13,111 bases of DNA, taken from assembly GCF_039839375.1 (NCBI RefSeq), contig NZ_JBDOQU010000027.1, positions 1 to 13,111 of the forward strand, read 5' to 3'. The DNA comes from JBDOQU01 sp039839375 (GTDB lineage Bacteria; Pseudomonadota; Alphaproteobacteria; DSM-16000; Inquilinaceae). Positions within the stretch are counted from its first letter, which is position 1. Each line of letters starts with the position of its first letter. Positions 5,554 to 13,111 of this stretch are shown here, piece by piece. The notes beneath the pieces were generated by a model. The model made no database searches, was not told the origin of the DNA, and saw only the letters and a program-made list of their open reading frames with translations. A program made the translations under genes and the position numbers.

Positions 5554-8500
5554 GTGAGCCATTTCCTTGAGCGCATGACCTATCTCTCCCGCCGCCGCGA
5601 GCCGTTCGCGAACGGCCTTGGCGAGCTTCGCGACGAAGACCGGATGTGGGAGGAGGGCTACCGCCTGCGCTGGCAGCACGACAAGGTCGTGCGCTCGACC
5701 CACGGGGTGAACTGCACCGGCTCCTGTAGCTGGAAGATCTATGTGAAAAGCGGCGTCGTCACCTGGGAAACCCAGCAGACCGACTATCCGCGCACCCGTC
5801 CGGGAATGCCCAACCACGAACCGCGCGGCTGCTCGCGCGGGGCCTCCTACAGCTGGTATCTCTACAGCGCCAGCCGCATCAAATACCCGATGGTGCGCGG
5901 CCGCCTGATAAAGGCGTGGCGCGAGGCCCGGAAGACGCGCGGGCCGGTCGAAGCCTGGGCCGCGATCGTCGACGATCCGGAGATCGCGAAATCCTACAAG
6001 GCCATGCGCGGCCGTGGCGGCTTCGTGCGCTCCAACTGGGACGAGGTGAGCGAGATCATCGCCGCCGCCAACGTCCACACCATCGAAAGATGGGGGCCGG
6101 ACCGCATCGTCGGCTTCTCGCCCATCCCGGCCATGTCGATGGTCTCCTACGCTTCCGGCGCGCGCTATCTCAGCCTGATCGGCGGGACCCTGCTCTCCTT
6201 CTATGACTGGTATTGCGACCTGCCGCCCTCCAGCCCGCAAACCTGGGGGGAGCAGACGGACGTCCCGGAATCGGCCGACTGGTATAATTCCGGCTACATC
6301 ATCGCCTGGGGCTCGAACGTACCGCAGACCCGTACCCCCGACGCGCATTTCTTCGTCGAGGCGCGATATAACGGCACGACGGTCGTCGCGGTCACGCCCG
6401 ACTATTCGGAGGTCGCGAAGCTCTCCGACCTGTGGCTCCATCCCAAGCAGGGGACCGATTCCGCGCTGGCCATGGCGATGGGCCATGTGGTGCTGCGCGA
6501 ATTCTTCCTCGACCGGCAATCGCCCTATTTCGAGGATTATTGCAGCCGCTACACCGACATGCCGATGCTGGTTCGGCTGCGCCGCGACGGCGACCGCTGG
6601 GTCCCGGATCGCTATGTCCGGCAGAGCGACCTGCCCGGCGCCCAGAAGTCGGACGGAAAATCGGACCGCGCCGCCTGGAAGACGGTCGCGACAGAGAAGG
6701 AGACCGGGGATCCCGTGGTGCCGCGCGGGTCGATCGGCTATCGCTGGCCCGCGGAGGGCGAGCCGGCCGGGCTCTGGAACCTTGAGCAGAAGGACGGGGA
6801 GACGGGCGAGGACGTGGCGCTGGCGCTCAGCCTGATCGATCGCCGCGACGAGGTCGCCTCGGTCGCCTTCCCCTATTTCGGCGGCCGGCCACACGAACAT
6901 TTCACCGCCAACGACCAGGGCGGCGACATCCTCCTGCGCAACGTCCCGGTCCGCCGCCTGGCGCTCGCCGACGGCGAGGCGCATGTCGCCACGGTCTTCG
7001 ACCTTATGTGCGCGCATTATGGGCTCGACCGCGGCCTCGGCGGCCAGGCCGCCGCCTCCTACGATGACGACATCCCCTATACGCCGGCCTGGCAGCAGGC
7101 GATCACCGGCGTCCCGGCCGGCCGCGCCGTCGCGGTGGCGCGCGGCTTCGCGGATAATGCGGAGAAGACGAAGGGCCGCTCGATGGTCATCATCGGCGCG
7201 GGGATGAACCATTGGTATCATCAGGACATGGGCTACCGCGCCATCATCAACATGCTGATGATGTGCGGGACGGTCGGCGTTTCCGGCGGCGGCTGGGCGC
7301 ATTATGTCGGCCAGGAGAAGCTGCGGCCGCAGACCGGCTGGACGATGCTCGCCTTCGGGCTCGACTGGGCGCGCCCGCCGCGCCACATGAACGGGACCTC
7401 CTTCTTCTACGCCCACAGCGACCAGTGGCGTTACGAAACGCTCGACGTGGCGGAGCTTCTCTCCCCGCTCGCCGACCGGGCGCCCTATCAGGGCAGCTTC
7501 ATCGACCTCAACGTGAAGGCGGAGCGGATGGGCTGGCTGCCGTCCGCGCCGCAACTCGCGGTCAATCCGCTGACATTGGCGGCCGACGCCGACAAGGCCG
7601 GCCTTTCGGTCGAGGACCATGTCGTCGCCGGGCTCAAATCCGGCCGGATCGGCATGTCCTGCGAGGATCCCGACAACCCGGTCAACTTCCCGCGCAACCT
7701 GTTCATCTGGCGCTCCAACCTGTTCGGCTCCTCGGGCAAGGGGCATGAATATTTCCTGCGCCATTTCCTCGGCACGCGGCACGGGTTGCAGGGCAAGGAT
7801 TTGGGTGAGATGGACGGCGTCAAGCCGGACGAGGTCGAATGGCGCGACCCGGCGCCGGAAGGAAAGCTCGATCTGGTGACGACGCTGGATTTCCGCATGT
7901 CGACGAGTTGCCTCTACTCCGACATCGTGCTGCCGACCGCCACCTGGTATGAGAAGAACGACCTCAACACGTCGGACATGCATCCCTTCATCCACCCGCT
8001 GTCCGCCGCGGTGGACCCGGTCTGGGAGTCGCGCAGCGACTGGGAAACCTACAAGACGATCGCCCGGCGCTTTTCCGAACTCGCGGAAGGGCGCCTCGGG
8101 GTCGAACGTGATGTCGTGCTGACCCCGATCATGCATGACACGCCCGCCGAACTGGCCCAGCCCTTCGAGGTCAGGGACTGGAAGAAGGGCGAATGCGACC
8201 TTGTCCCGGGCGTCACCGCGCCGCGCATATCCGTCGTCGAACGCGACTATCCCAACACCTATCGCCGCTTCGTCGCGCTGGGCCCGCTGGCCGACAGTCT
8301 GGGCAATGGCGGCAAGGGCATCGCCTGGAACACGGAGGACGAGGTCGCGGGCCTCGGCAACCTGAACTACCGGGTCGATGATGGCGGGCCGACGGATGGA
8401 AGGCCGCGGATCGAAACCGATATCGACGCGGCGGAAACCATCATGCACCTCGCGCCGGAAACCAATGGCGAGGTCGCGGTGAAGGCGTGGGAGGCGCTGG

Positions 8501-9321
8501 GCAAGATCACCGGGCGCGATCACAGCCATCTCGCCCGGACGCGCGAGGACGAGAAGATCCGCTTCCGCGACATCCAGGCCCAGCCGCGCAAGATCATCTC
8601 CTCGCCGACCTGGTCGGGGATCGAGAGCGAGCATGTCAGCTACACGGCCAGCTACACCAATGTGAACGAGCTGATACCGTGGCGGACGCTGACCGGCCGC
8701 CAGCAATTCTACCAGGACCATCGCTGGCTGCGCGATTTCGGCGAGGGGTTCGCCCTTTACCGGCCGCCGATCGACACCCGGACCGTCTCATCCATGCTCG
8801 GCCGGCATGACAATGGCGAGACGGAGATCGTGCTGAACTTCATCACCCCGCACCAGAAATGGGGCATCCATTCGACCTATACCGACAATCTCCTGATGCT
8901 CACCCTGTCGCGGGGTGGGCCGATCGTCTGGGTATCGGAAATCGACGCAGCGAAGGCCGGCATCGTCGACAATGACTGGATAGAGCTGTTCAATCTGAAC
9001 GGCGCGATCGCGGCCCGCGCGGTGGTCAGCCAGCGGGTCAAGGAAGGCATGTGCATGATGTACCATGCGCAGGAGAAGATCGTGAACGTGCCGGGTTCCC
9101 AAATCACCGGCCTTCGCGGCGGCATCCACAATTCGGTGACGCGCACGGTCCTGAAGCCGACCCACATGGTCGGCGGCTACGCCCAGCTTTCCTACGGCTT
9201 CAACTATTACGGCACGGTCGGCTCGAACCGCGATGAATTCATCATCCTCCGCAAGCTCAACAAGGTCGACTGGCTGGACCATTCCAACCCCGTCGACCGC
9301 GCCAGGGAGTCCGCGTCATGA
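5554..9321 (+). CDS. narG: Respiratory nitrate reductase alpha subunit NarG
   Basis: The catalytic subunit of membrane-bound nitrate reductase. It reduces nitrate to nitrite at a Mo-bisMGD centre on the cytoplasmic face, using electrons relayed from quinol. The protein has 1255 residues (Escherichia coli NarG about 1247). The FS0 [4Fe-4S] ligands are present at the usual numbers: H50, C54 and C58 in HGVNCTGSC, and C93 in GCSRGAS. The molybdenum ligand is D222 in DWYCDLPPSSPQTWGEQTDV. The start GTG 5554 gives SHFLERMTYLSRR, the typical NarG N-terminus, and is preceded by a strong ribosome site. There is no export-type signal peptide, as expected for the Nar rather than Nap type. The stop overlaps the narH ATG (ATGA). 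No narK precedes it; the upstream neighbour is the unrelated yko operon. Confidence 0.98.
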   Translation: MSHFLERMTYLSRRREPFANGLGELRDEDRMWEEGYRLRWQHDKVVRSTHGVNCTGSCSWKIYVKSGVVTWETQQTDYPRTRPGMPNHEPRGCSRGASYSWYLYSASRIKYPMVRGRLIKAWREARKTRGPVEAWAAIVDDPEIAKSYKAMRGRGGFVRSNWDEVSEIIAAANVHTIERWGPDRIVGFSPIPAMSMVSYASGARYLSLIGGTLLSFYDWYCDLPPSSPQTWGEQTDVPESADWYNSGYIIAWGSNVPQTRTPDAHFFVEARYNGTTVVAVTPDYSEVAKLSDLWLHPKQGTDSALAMAMGHVVLREFFLDRQSPYFEDYCSRYTDMPMLVRLRRDGDRWVPDRYVRQSDLPGAQKSDGKSDRAAWKTVATEKETGDPVVPRGSIGYRWPAEGEPAGLWNLEQKDGETGEDVALALSLIDRRDEVASVAFPYFGGRPHEHFTANDQGGDILLRNVPVRRLALADGEAHVATVFDLMCAHYGLDRGLGGQAAASYDDDIPYTPAWQQAITGVPAGRAVAVARGFADNAEKTKGRSMVIIGAGMNHWYHQDMGYRAIINMLMMCGTVGVSGGGWAHYVGQEKLRPQTGWTMLAFGLDWARPPRHMNGTSFFYAHSDQWRYETLDVAELLSPLADRAPYQGSFIDLNVKAERMGWLPSAPQLAVNPLTLAADADKAGLSVEDHVVAGLKSGRIGMSCEDPDNPVNFPRNLFIWRSNLFGSSGKGHEYFLRHFLGTRHGLQGKDLGEMDGVKPDEVEWRDPAPEGKLDLVTTLDFRMSTSCLYSDIVLPTATWYEKNDLNTSDMHPFIHPLSAAVDPVWESRSDWETYKTIARRFSELAEGRLGVERDVVLTPIMHDTPAELAQPFEVRDWKKGECDLVPGVTAPRISVVERDYPNTYRRFVALGPLADSLGNGGKGIAWNTEDEVAGLGNLNYRVDDGGPTDGRPRIETDIDAAETIMHLAPETNGEVAVKAWEALGKITGRDHSHLARTREDEKIRFRDIQAQPRKIISSPTWSGIESEHVSYTASYTNVNELIPWRTLTGRQQFYQDHRWLRDFGEGFALYRPPIDTRTVSSMLGRHDNGETEIVLNFITPHQKWGIHSTYTDNLLMLTLSRGGPIVWVSEIDAAKAGIVDNDWIELFNLNGAIAARAVVSQRVKEGMCMMYHAQEKIVNVPGSQITGLRGGIHNSVTRTVLKPTHMVGGYAQLSYGFNYYGTVGSNRDEFIILRKLNKVDWLDHSNPVDRARESAS

Positions 9322-10850
9322 AGATCCGCGCCCAGATCGCGATGGTGATGAATCTCGACAAATGCATCGGCTGCCACACCTGTTCGGTGACCTGCAAGAA
9401 CGTCTGGACCTCGCGCCAGGGCATGGAATACGCCTGGTTCAACAATGTCGAGACGAAGCCCGGCATCGGCTATCCGAAGGATTGGGAGAACCAGGAACGC
9501 TGGCGTGGCGGCTGGGAGCGGAAGAAGAACGGCAAGATCGCGCCCAGGCAGGGCGGCCGGCTTTCGATCCTGGCCAAGATCTTCGCCAATCCGCATCTGC
9601 CTGAGATCGACGATTACTACGAACCCTTCACCTTCGACTACGAACACCTTCAGAACGCGCCGGAACTGCCCACCACGCCCGTGGCGCGGCCCTTGTCGCT
9701 GATCACCGGCCGTCCGATGGACAAGATCGAATGGGGGCCGAACTGGGAAGAAATCCTCGGTGGAGAGTTCGACAAGCGGTCCCAGGACTATAATTTCGAA
9801 GCAGTGCAGAAGGACATATACGGGCAGTTCGAAAACACCTTCATGATGTACCTGCCCAGGCTGTGCGAGCACTGCCTGAACCCAAGCTGCGTCGCCTCCT
9901 GCCCGTCCGGCTCGATCTACAAGCGGGAGGAGGACGGCATCGTCCTCATCGACCAGGACAAGTGCCGGGGCTGGCGCATGTGCGTGTCGGGCTGTCCGTA
10001 CAAGAAGATCTATTACAACTGGACCTCCGGGAAGGCGGAGAAATGCATCTTCTGCTATCCGCGCATCGAGGCCGGCCAGCCGACCGTCTGCTCGGAAACC
10101 TGCGTCGGCCGCATCCGCTATCTGGGCGTCCTGCTTTATGACGCCGACGGCATCGAGACCGCCGCCTCGGTCGAGGACGAACAGGATCTCTACGAAGCCC
10201 AGCTCGCGCTGTTCCTCGATCCGAACGACCCCGAGGTCGCGGCCCAGGCGCGCGCCGACGGGGTCCCCGACGCCTGGATCGACGCCGCGAAGCGTTCGCC
10301 GGCCTACAAGATGGCGGTGGACTGGAAGATCGCCTTTCCGCTCCATCCGGAATACCGCACCCTGCCGATGGTCTGGTACGTGCCGCCGCTGTCGCCGATC
10401 CAGTCCCACGCCAATGCCGGCGCGATCGACGCGGTCGGCGAACTGCCGGACGTGCGCTCGCTTCGCATCCCGGTGCGCTACCTCGCCAACCTGCTGACGG
10501 CGGGCGAGGAGGAGCCGATCGTGCTCGCCCTCGAGCGGCTGTTCGCCATGCGGATTTATTTTCGCCAGCGCCAGGTCGGCGAAGGCGACGGGCAGGCGGT
10601 CCTGGAGCAGGCGGGGCTGACCCGCGCGCAGGTCGAGGAGATGCACCGCTATCTCGCCATCGCCAACTATGAGGATCGTTTCGTCATCCCGACCACCCAT
10701 CGCGAACATGCCGAGGACGCCTACGGGCTCAGGGGCTCCTGCGGCTTCAGCTTCGGCAATGGCTGCGATTTCGGCCCGCCGCACTCGACGCTGTTCGGCG
10801 GCAAGATGGGCCGCCACAAGCCGCACCCCGTCCGGCCGCTGGATACGTGA
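9318..10850 (+). CDS. narH: Respiratory nitrate reductase beta subunit NarH
   Basis: The iron-sulfur electron-transfer subunit between NarI hemes and NarG, 510 residues (E. coli 512). Four cysteine groups are complete: C16, C19, C22, C26 (CIGCHTCSVTC); C183, C186, C191, C195 (CEHCLNPSCVASC); C216, C222, C226 with tryptophan W219 replacing the second cysteine (CRGWRMCVSGC); and C243, C246, C258, C262. The tryptophan is the family hallmark of the [3Fe-4S] cluster FS4; the other three clusters are [4Fe-4S]. The C-terminal part has the NarH-specific extension with GSCGFSFGNGCDFGPPHST. The ATG at 9318 overlaps the narG stop by 4 bases, indicating translational coupling. It is a cytoplasmic, peripheral subunit. 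Confidence 0.98.
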   Translation: MKIRAQIAMVMNLDKCIGCHTCSVTCKNVWTSRQGMEYAWFNNVETKPGIGYPKDWENQERWRGGWERKKNGKIAPRQGGRLSILAKIFANPHLPEIDDYYEPFTFDYEHLQNAPELPTTPVARPLSLITGRPMDKIEWGPNWEEILGGEFDKRSQDYNFEAVQKDIYGQFENTFMMYLPRLCEHCLNPSCVASCPSGSIYKREEDGIVLIDQDKCRGWRMCVSGCPYKKIYYNWTSGKAEKCIFCYPRIEAGQPTVCSETCVGRIRYLGVLLYDADGIETAASVEDEQDLYEAQLALFLDPNDPEVAAQARADGVPDAWIDAAKRSPAYKMAVDWKIAFPLHPEYRTLPMVWYVPPLSPIQSHANAGAIDAVGELPDVRSLRIPVRYLANLLTAGEEEPIVLALERLFAMRIYFRQRQVGEGDGQAVLEQAGLTRAQVEEMHRYLAIANYEDRFVIPTTHREHAEDAYGLRGSCGFSFGNGCDFGPPHSTLFGGKMGRHKPHPVRPLDT

Positions 10851-10853
10851 GGA
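10849..10853 (+). promoter_or_regulatory. Ribosome binding site supporting the narJ ATG
   Basis: GAGGA lies 8 nt before ATG 10862, overlapping the narH stop codon. This favours ATG 10862 over the GTG at 10847, for which no better site is seen. Confidence 0.55.
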
Positions 10854-10861
10854 CGCCGCCG

Positions 10862-11479
10862 ATGATCCTCTTCAAGGCGTTCAGCGCGCTGCTTTCCTAC
10901 CCGACGGAAGAGATGCTCCAGGCGCTGCCGGAGATCGCGTCGGCGGTCACGGACTCGCCCCTGGTGGCCCCGAAAGAGCGGCGGGACATCCTCGCGCTGA
11001 TCGACGAGCTGGGCCGGGGCGAGCTTCTCCAGGCGGAGGAGCGCTATGTCGACCTGTTCGACCGGGGCCGGTCGATGTCGCTCCATTTGTTCGAACATCT
11101 GCATGGCGAAGGGCGGGACCGCGGCCAGGCGATGGTCGATTTGAAGCGCGTCTATGAGGAGGCAGGGTTCGAACTCTCTTCGCGCGAACTGCCGGACTAT
11201 CTGCCGGTCGTGCTCGAATATCTCAGTTGCCGCGATATCGCCGAGGCGCGGGAGATGCTGGCCGACTGCGCCCACATCCTGACCGGGATCGCCCGCTCGC
11301 TGATCGCCCGCCGCAGCCGCTACGCCGCGATCCCGCAGGCGCTGATCGTCATCGCGGGCGAACGCCCCGTCGACGCCGGCGAGATTCCGGCCGCCGCGGA
11401 GTCCCCCGAAGCGCTCGACAGGGATTGGGCGGAACAGCCCGCCTTCGGCGGGCCGACAGCCGGCCATCCAACCCCCTGA
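10862..11479 (+). CDS. narJ: Nitrate reductase molybdenum cofactor assembly chaperone NarJ
   Basis: A TorD/NarJ-family cytoplasmic chaperone that binds apo-NarG, aids Mo-cofactor and FS0 insertion, and prevents early docking of NarGH to NarI. It is not part of the final enzyme. It has 205 residues from ATG 10862. The diagnostic block DLFDRGRSMSLHLFEHLHGE (64-83) followed by GRDRGQAMVDL (84-94) and SRELPDYLPVVLEYLS (107-122) is clear. The start gives MILFKAFSALLSYP, which aligns with the usual NarJ N-terminus. An alternative GTG at 10847 would overlap narH by 4 bases and add five residues. The tail after about 165 is Pro/Ala/Glu-rich and longer than in E. coli NarJ. narI follows 17 bp later. 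Confidence 0.95.
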   Translation: MILFKAFSALLSYPTEEMLQALPEIASAVTDSPLVAPKERRDILALIDELGRGELLQAEERYVDLFDRGRSMSLHLFEHLHGEGRDRGQAMVDLKRVYEEAGFELSSRELPDYLPVVLEYLSCRDIAEAREMLADCAHILTGIARSLIARRSRYAAIPQALIVIAGERPVDAGEIPAAAESPEALDRDWAEQPAFGGPTAGHPTP

Positions 11480-11496
11480 CGCAAAGGAGCAGCCCC

Positions 11497-12213
11497 GTGT
11501 CCAGCACCTATGTGAATACGCTCCTCTTCGGCGTCTACCCTTATATTTGCCTCGCGACCCTGCTGATCGGCAGCCTGATCCGCTTCGACCGCGAGCCCTA
11601 TACCTGGAAAAGCGATTCCTCCCAGATGCTGCGGGCCGGCCGGCTCCGGCTCGGATCGAATCTTTTCCATTACGGCGTCATCATCGTCATCCTCGGCCAT
11701 TTCGTCGGGTTCCTCGCGCCGCACTGGGCGGTCGACTGGGCGCTCAGCCCGGTCGCCCATCAGCTTCTCGCCATGGTCGTCGGCGGGATCGCGGGGGCCA
11801 TCGCCATCGTCGGCCTGACGATCCTCATCCATCGCCGGCTGGCCACCCCCCGCATTCGGGTCAACAGCCGGAAATGGGATATCGCCGTGGTGCTGATGAT
11901 CTGGCTCCAGCTCGCACTTGGCCTGCTCACCGTGCCGCTGTCGGCCTTCCATATGGACGGCGCGCTGTTCGAGAGGCTGACGGGCTATGTGAAGGGGATC
12001 GTGACGCTCGACGCCGGCGCCGCCGACCTCCTGATCGGCGCGCCGCTGACCTACAAGATCCACATCTTCCTGGGCTTCACGCTCTTCCTGGTCTCGCCCT
12101 TCACGCGGATGATCCATATCTGGAGCGGCGTCGGCGCGCTCTCCTACTTGTTCCGGCCCTATCAGATCGTGCGGACGCCCAAGACGCGGGCGAAGGACCC
12201 CATCCGCTCATGA
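11497..12213 (+). CDS. narI: Respiratory nitrate reductase gamma subunit NarI (cytochrome b)
   Basis: The membrane diheme cytochrome b that oxidises quinol at the periplasmic side and passes electrons to NarH, anchoring NarGH. It has 238 residues (E. coli 225). Five membrane segments are visible, near 5-28, 53-75, 87-112, 127-150 and 183-208. The four axial heme histidines are H58 and H68 (FHYGVIIVILGH) and H189 and H207 (KIHIFLGF and MIHIWSG), with the same 10- and 18-residue spacings as in the E. coli protein. The start GTG 11497 (SSTYVNTLLFGVYPY) is chosen because AAGGAG (11484-11489) sits 7 nt upstream; longer upstream in-frame reading overlaps narJ and is not NarI-like. The stop overlaps the next start (ATGA). 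Confidence 0.97.
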   Translation: MSSTYVNTLLFGVYPYICLATLLIGSLIRFDREPYTWKSDSSQMLRAGRLRLGSNLFHYGVIIVILGHFVGFLAPHWAVDWALSPVAHQLLAMVVGGIAGAIAIVGLTILIHRRLATPRIRVNSRKWDIAVVLMIWLQLALGLLTVPLSAFHMDGALFERLTGYVKGIVTLDAGAADLLIGAPLTYKIHIFLGFTLFLVSPFTRMIHIWSGVGALSYLFRPYQIVRTPKTRAKDPIRS

Positions 12214-12929
12214 TCGCGACGGTCAACGGCGTCGCCGTGGCGGCGGACGCGGCGGAAAGCCTTGAATTCGCGACCGTGCGGGAACTTCTTCGCCAGCGCG
12301 CCGTCGCCGTCGGCGCGCTGGCCGACGATGTCGAGGATGATGAGGGCGTCGGCGCGGGCATCGAACGCCTGCTCGGGGACGAGGTCGGGATTCCGACGCC
12401 GACCGAGGAGGAATGCCGCCGCTATTACGAGGCCCACCGACAGGAATTCCGGAGCGGCGATCTCGTCCACGCCCGCCATATCCTCTTCCAGGTCACGCCG
12501 TCGGTCAGCATTCCCGTGATAAGGGCCCGCGCCGAACAGGTGCTGGGGGAATTGCTGGCCGATCCGGACCGCTTCGCCGACATGGCGCAGGAGCTGTCGA
12601 ACTGTCCCTCCGGCGCGCAGGGCGGCAACCTGGGCCAGCTCTCGCGCGGCGAAACCGTGCCGGAATTCGAGGAGGCTTTGTTCCGGCTGGACTCGGCCGG
12701 CATCCTGAACGGCCTCGTCAAGACGCGCTTCGGCTTCCACATCGTGGCGGTGGACAGAAGCATCCACGGCGACATCCTGCCCTTCGAGATGGCGAGAGAG
12801 CGGATCGAAAGGCTGCTGAAGGGCGCGGTCGAGGAGCGGGCGCTCCGGCAGTACGTGTCGATCCTCGCCGGCCAGGCCGAAATCGACGGCGTAGAACTCA
12901 ACGCCGCCGCCACGCCCCTCGTCCAGTAA
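12210..12929 (+). CDS. Parvulin-type (PpiC) peptidyl-prolyl isomerase of the nar operon
   Basis: A cytoplasmic prolyl cis-trans isomerase of 239 residues. The parvulin domain lies at about 84-184: VHARHILF (86-93, H90), LSNCPSGAQGGNLG (129-142, C132), PEFEEALF (151-158, F153) and FGFHIV (174-179, H177) are the usual active-site positions. The N-terminal 80 residues are acidic and probably helical, and a helical tail (192-225) follows. There is no signal peptide or lipobox, unlike SurA or PrsA, so its client should be cytoplasmic. The ATG overlaps the narI stop by 4 bases, so it is made together with the nitrate reductase. Pseudomonas aeruginosa has a PpiC-type gene at the same place, before moaA. 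A role in NarGHI folding or assembly is inferred. Alternative names such as NifM-like would reflect only the shared parvulin domain. Confidence 0.9.
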   Translation: MIATVNGVAVAADAAESLEFATVRELLRQRAVAVGALADDVEDDEGVGAGIERLLGDEVGIPTPTEEECRRYYEAHRQEFRSGDLVHARHILFQVTPSVSIPVIRARAEQVLGELLADPDRFADMAQELSNCPSGAQGGNLGQLSRGETVPEFEEALFRLDSAGILNGLVKTRFGFHIVAVDRSIHGDILPFEMARERIERLLKGAVEERALRQYVSILAGQAEIDGVELNAAATPLVQ

Positions 12930-12993
12930 CCCCCTCACCCAACCCTCTCCCCGGCGGGGAGAGGGCTTACTTTTCACCCTCGCCCCTCAGGGG
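12930..12993. repeat. GC-rich palindromic intergenic repeat, copy 2 (truncated)
   Basis: This starts one base after the isomerase stop and matches copy 1 (from 5248) with few differences through ACCCTCGCCCCTC and the following GGGG. After 12993 the match ends at once: copy 1 continues GAGAGGG, while here the sequence turns to CTACGGCATTC. The right half, including the outer arm GGGTGAGGGG, is missing from the window. The simplest reading is that an insertion sequence landed inside the repeat. Confidence 0.75.
12943..12974 (+). terminator. Probable intrinsic terminator of the nar operon
   Basis: A 10-bp stem, CCCTCTCCCC (12943-12952) with GGGGAGAGGG (12956-12965) around a 3-nt loop, is followed by CTTAC and TTTT (12971-12974). 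It lies 13 bp after the last nar-operon stop codon, mirroring the hairpin after ykoC. Confidence 0.6.
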
Positions 12994-13111
12994 CTACGGC
13001 ATTCACACATCTTTGGTTGAGTGGCGTTGGATGATCTGATTCTCTGGGTTTGATTGGGATTGGAGGATTGGACGATGGAGACGTCGCTGGGGCGGTTTGG
13101 TGACCGCCGCC
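12990..13111 (+). mobile_element. Left end of a probable insertion sequence (incomplete)
   Basis: The palindromic repeat breaks off at about 12993, and what follows has a different character: a 75-80 bp AT-richer leader, then a ribosome site and an ORF heading off the window. The terminal inverted repeat probably begins near GGGCTACGGCATTCACACAT (12991-13010). The exact boundary is uncertain by a few G residues, because the repeat also has GGGG here. The other end and the target duplication lie outside the window. Confidence 0.5.
13075..13111 (+). CDS. Probable transposase, N-terminal fragment cut by window edge
   Basis: Only 12 codons are visible: METSLGRFGDRR. GGAGG (13062-13066) lies 8 nt before the ATG. 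The FGDRR pattern near the N-terminus recalls the first lines of IS4-family transposases, where FGD-x-RL motifs open the DNA-binding domain. Twelve residues cannot prove this. The context, just inside an abrupt break in a repeat, supports a transposase. Strand, start and partial nature are clear; the family is a guess. Confidence 0.4.
   Translation, partial: METSLGRFGDRR

Noticed and set aside
5254..8721. Very long open frame on the minus strand (1155 codons) opposite ykoC's end and narG
   Set aside because: It runs through the terminator repeat and opposite a NarG with every ligand intact. Long antisense frames are expected in GC-rich coding DNA, and its product has biased composition with no recognisable domain.
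9207..10826. 539-codon minus-strand frame opposite narH
   Set aside because: It is a shadow of narH in GC-rich DNA, with no ribosome site or family resemblance.
10847..10861. GTG start for narJ overlapping the narH stop
   Set aside because: The ATG at 10862 has a ribosome site at 10849-10853 and matches typical NarJ beginnings. The GTG remains possible.
11227..11496. Long upstream extension of narI inside narJ
   Set aside because: The Arg/Pro-rich extension is not NarI-like; GTG 11497 has AAGGAG at ideal distance.

Overview
The window is GC-rich, densely coded DNA from what is most likely an alphaproteobacterium, probably a sphingomonad. The taxon is an inference from the leucine-dehydrogenase-type gene, a TPP-riboswitch-controlled ykoFEDC cluster, and two kinds of GC-rich palindromic intergenic repeat. 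No rRNA, tRNA or CRISPR array was seen.

Layout. Positions 1-188 hold no convincing gene: an unassigned edge segment, then a palindromic repeat that looks clipped on its left. A Leu/Phe/Val-type amino acid dehydrogenase runs leftward (1265-189). A 352-bp divergent spacer (1266-1617) follows, with a candidate promoter and operator for the dehydrogenase and a TPP riboswitch facing right. The riboswitch leads into ykoF-ykoE-ykoD-ykoC (1618-5241), an ECF-type importer for thiamine or its pyrimidine precursor HMP: soluble binding protein, membrane S-component, fused double ATPase and T-component. A 105-bp palindromic repeat acting as a probable terminator closes this operon. A leader of about 200 bp with a 9-bp inverted repeat then precedes narG-narH-narJ-narI-ppiC (5554-12929), a complete membrane-bound respiratory nitrate reductase with its assembly chaperone and a cytoplasmic parvulin-type prolyl isomerase. 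A second copy of the terminator repeat follows. It is cut off at about 12993, where a probable insertion sequence begins; the first 12 codons of an ORF, likely its transposase, run off the right edge.

How the genes work together. NarG (Mo-bisMGD and FS0), NarH (three [4Fe-4S] and one [3Fe-4S]) and NarI (two b hemes) form the quinol:nitrate oxidoreductase facing the cytoplasm. NarJ inserts the cofactor and attaches NarGH to NarI. The isomerase, translationally coupled to narI, probably helps folding, as proposed for its counterpart in the Pseudomonas nar operon. All ligand residues I checked in NarG, NarH and NarI are present, so the enzyme looks functional. No nitrate transporter (narK), regulator (narXL) or molybdopterin gene (moaA) lies in the window. 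The yko operon is a separate, thiamine-responsive unit.

The main systems are known families. The less explained signals are the narG leader structure, the lack of a canonical FNR box, the palindromic repeats reused as terminators, and the insertion sequence at the point where Pseudomonas carries moaA.
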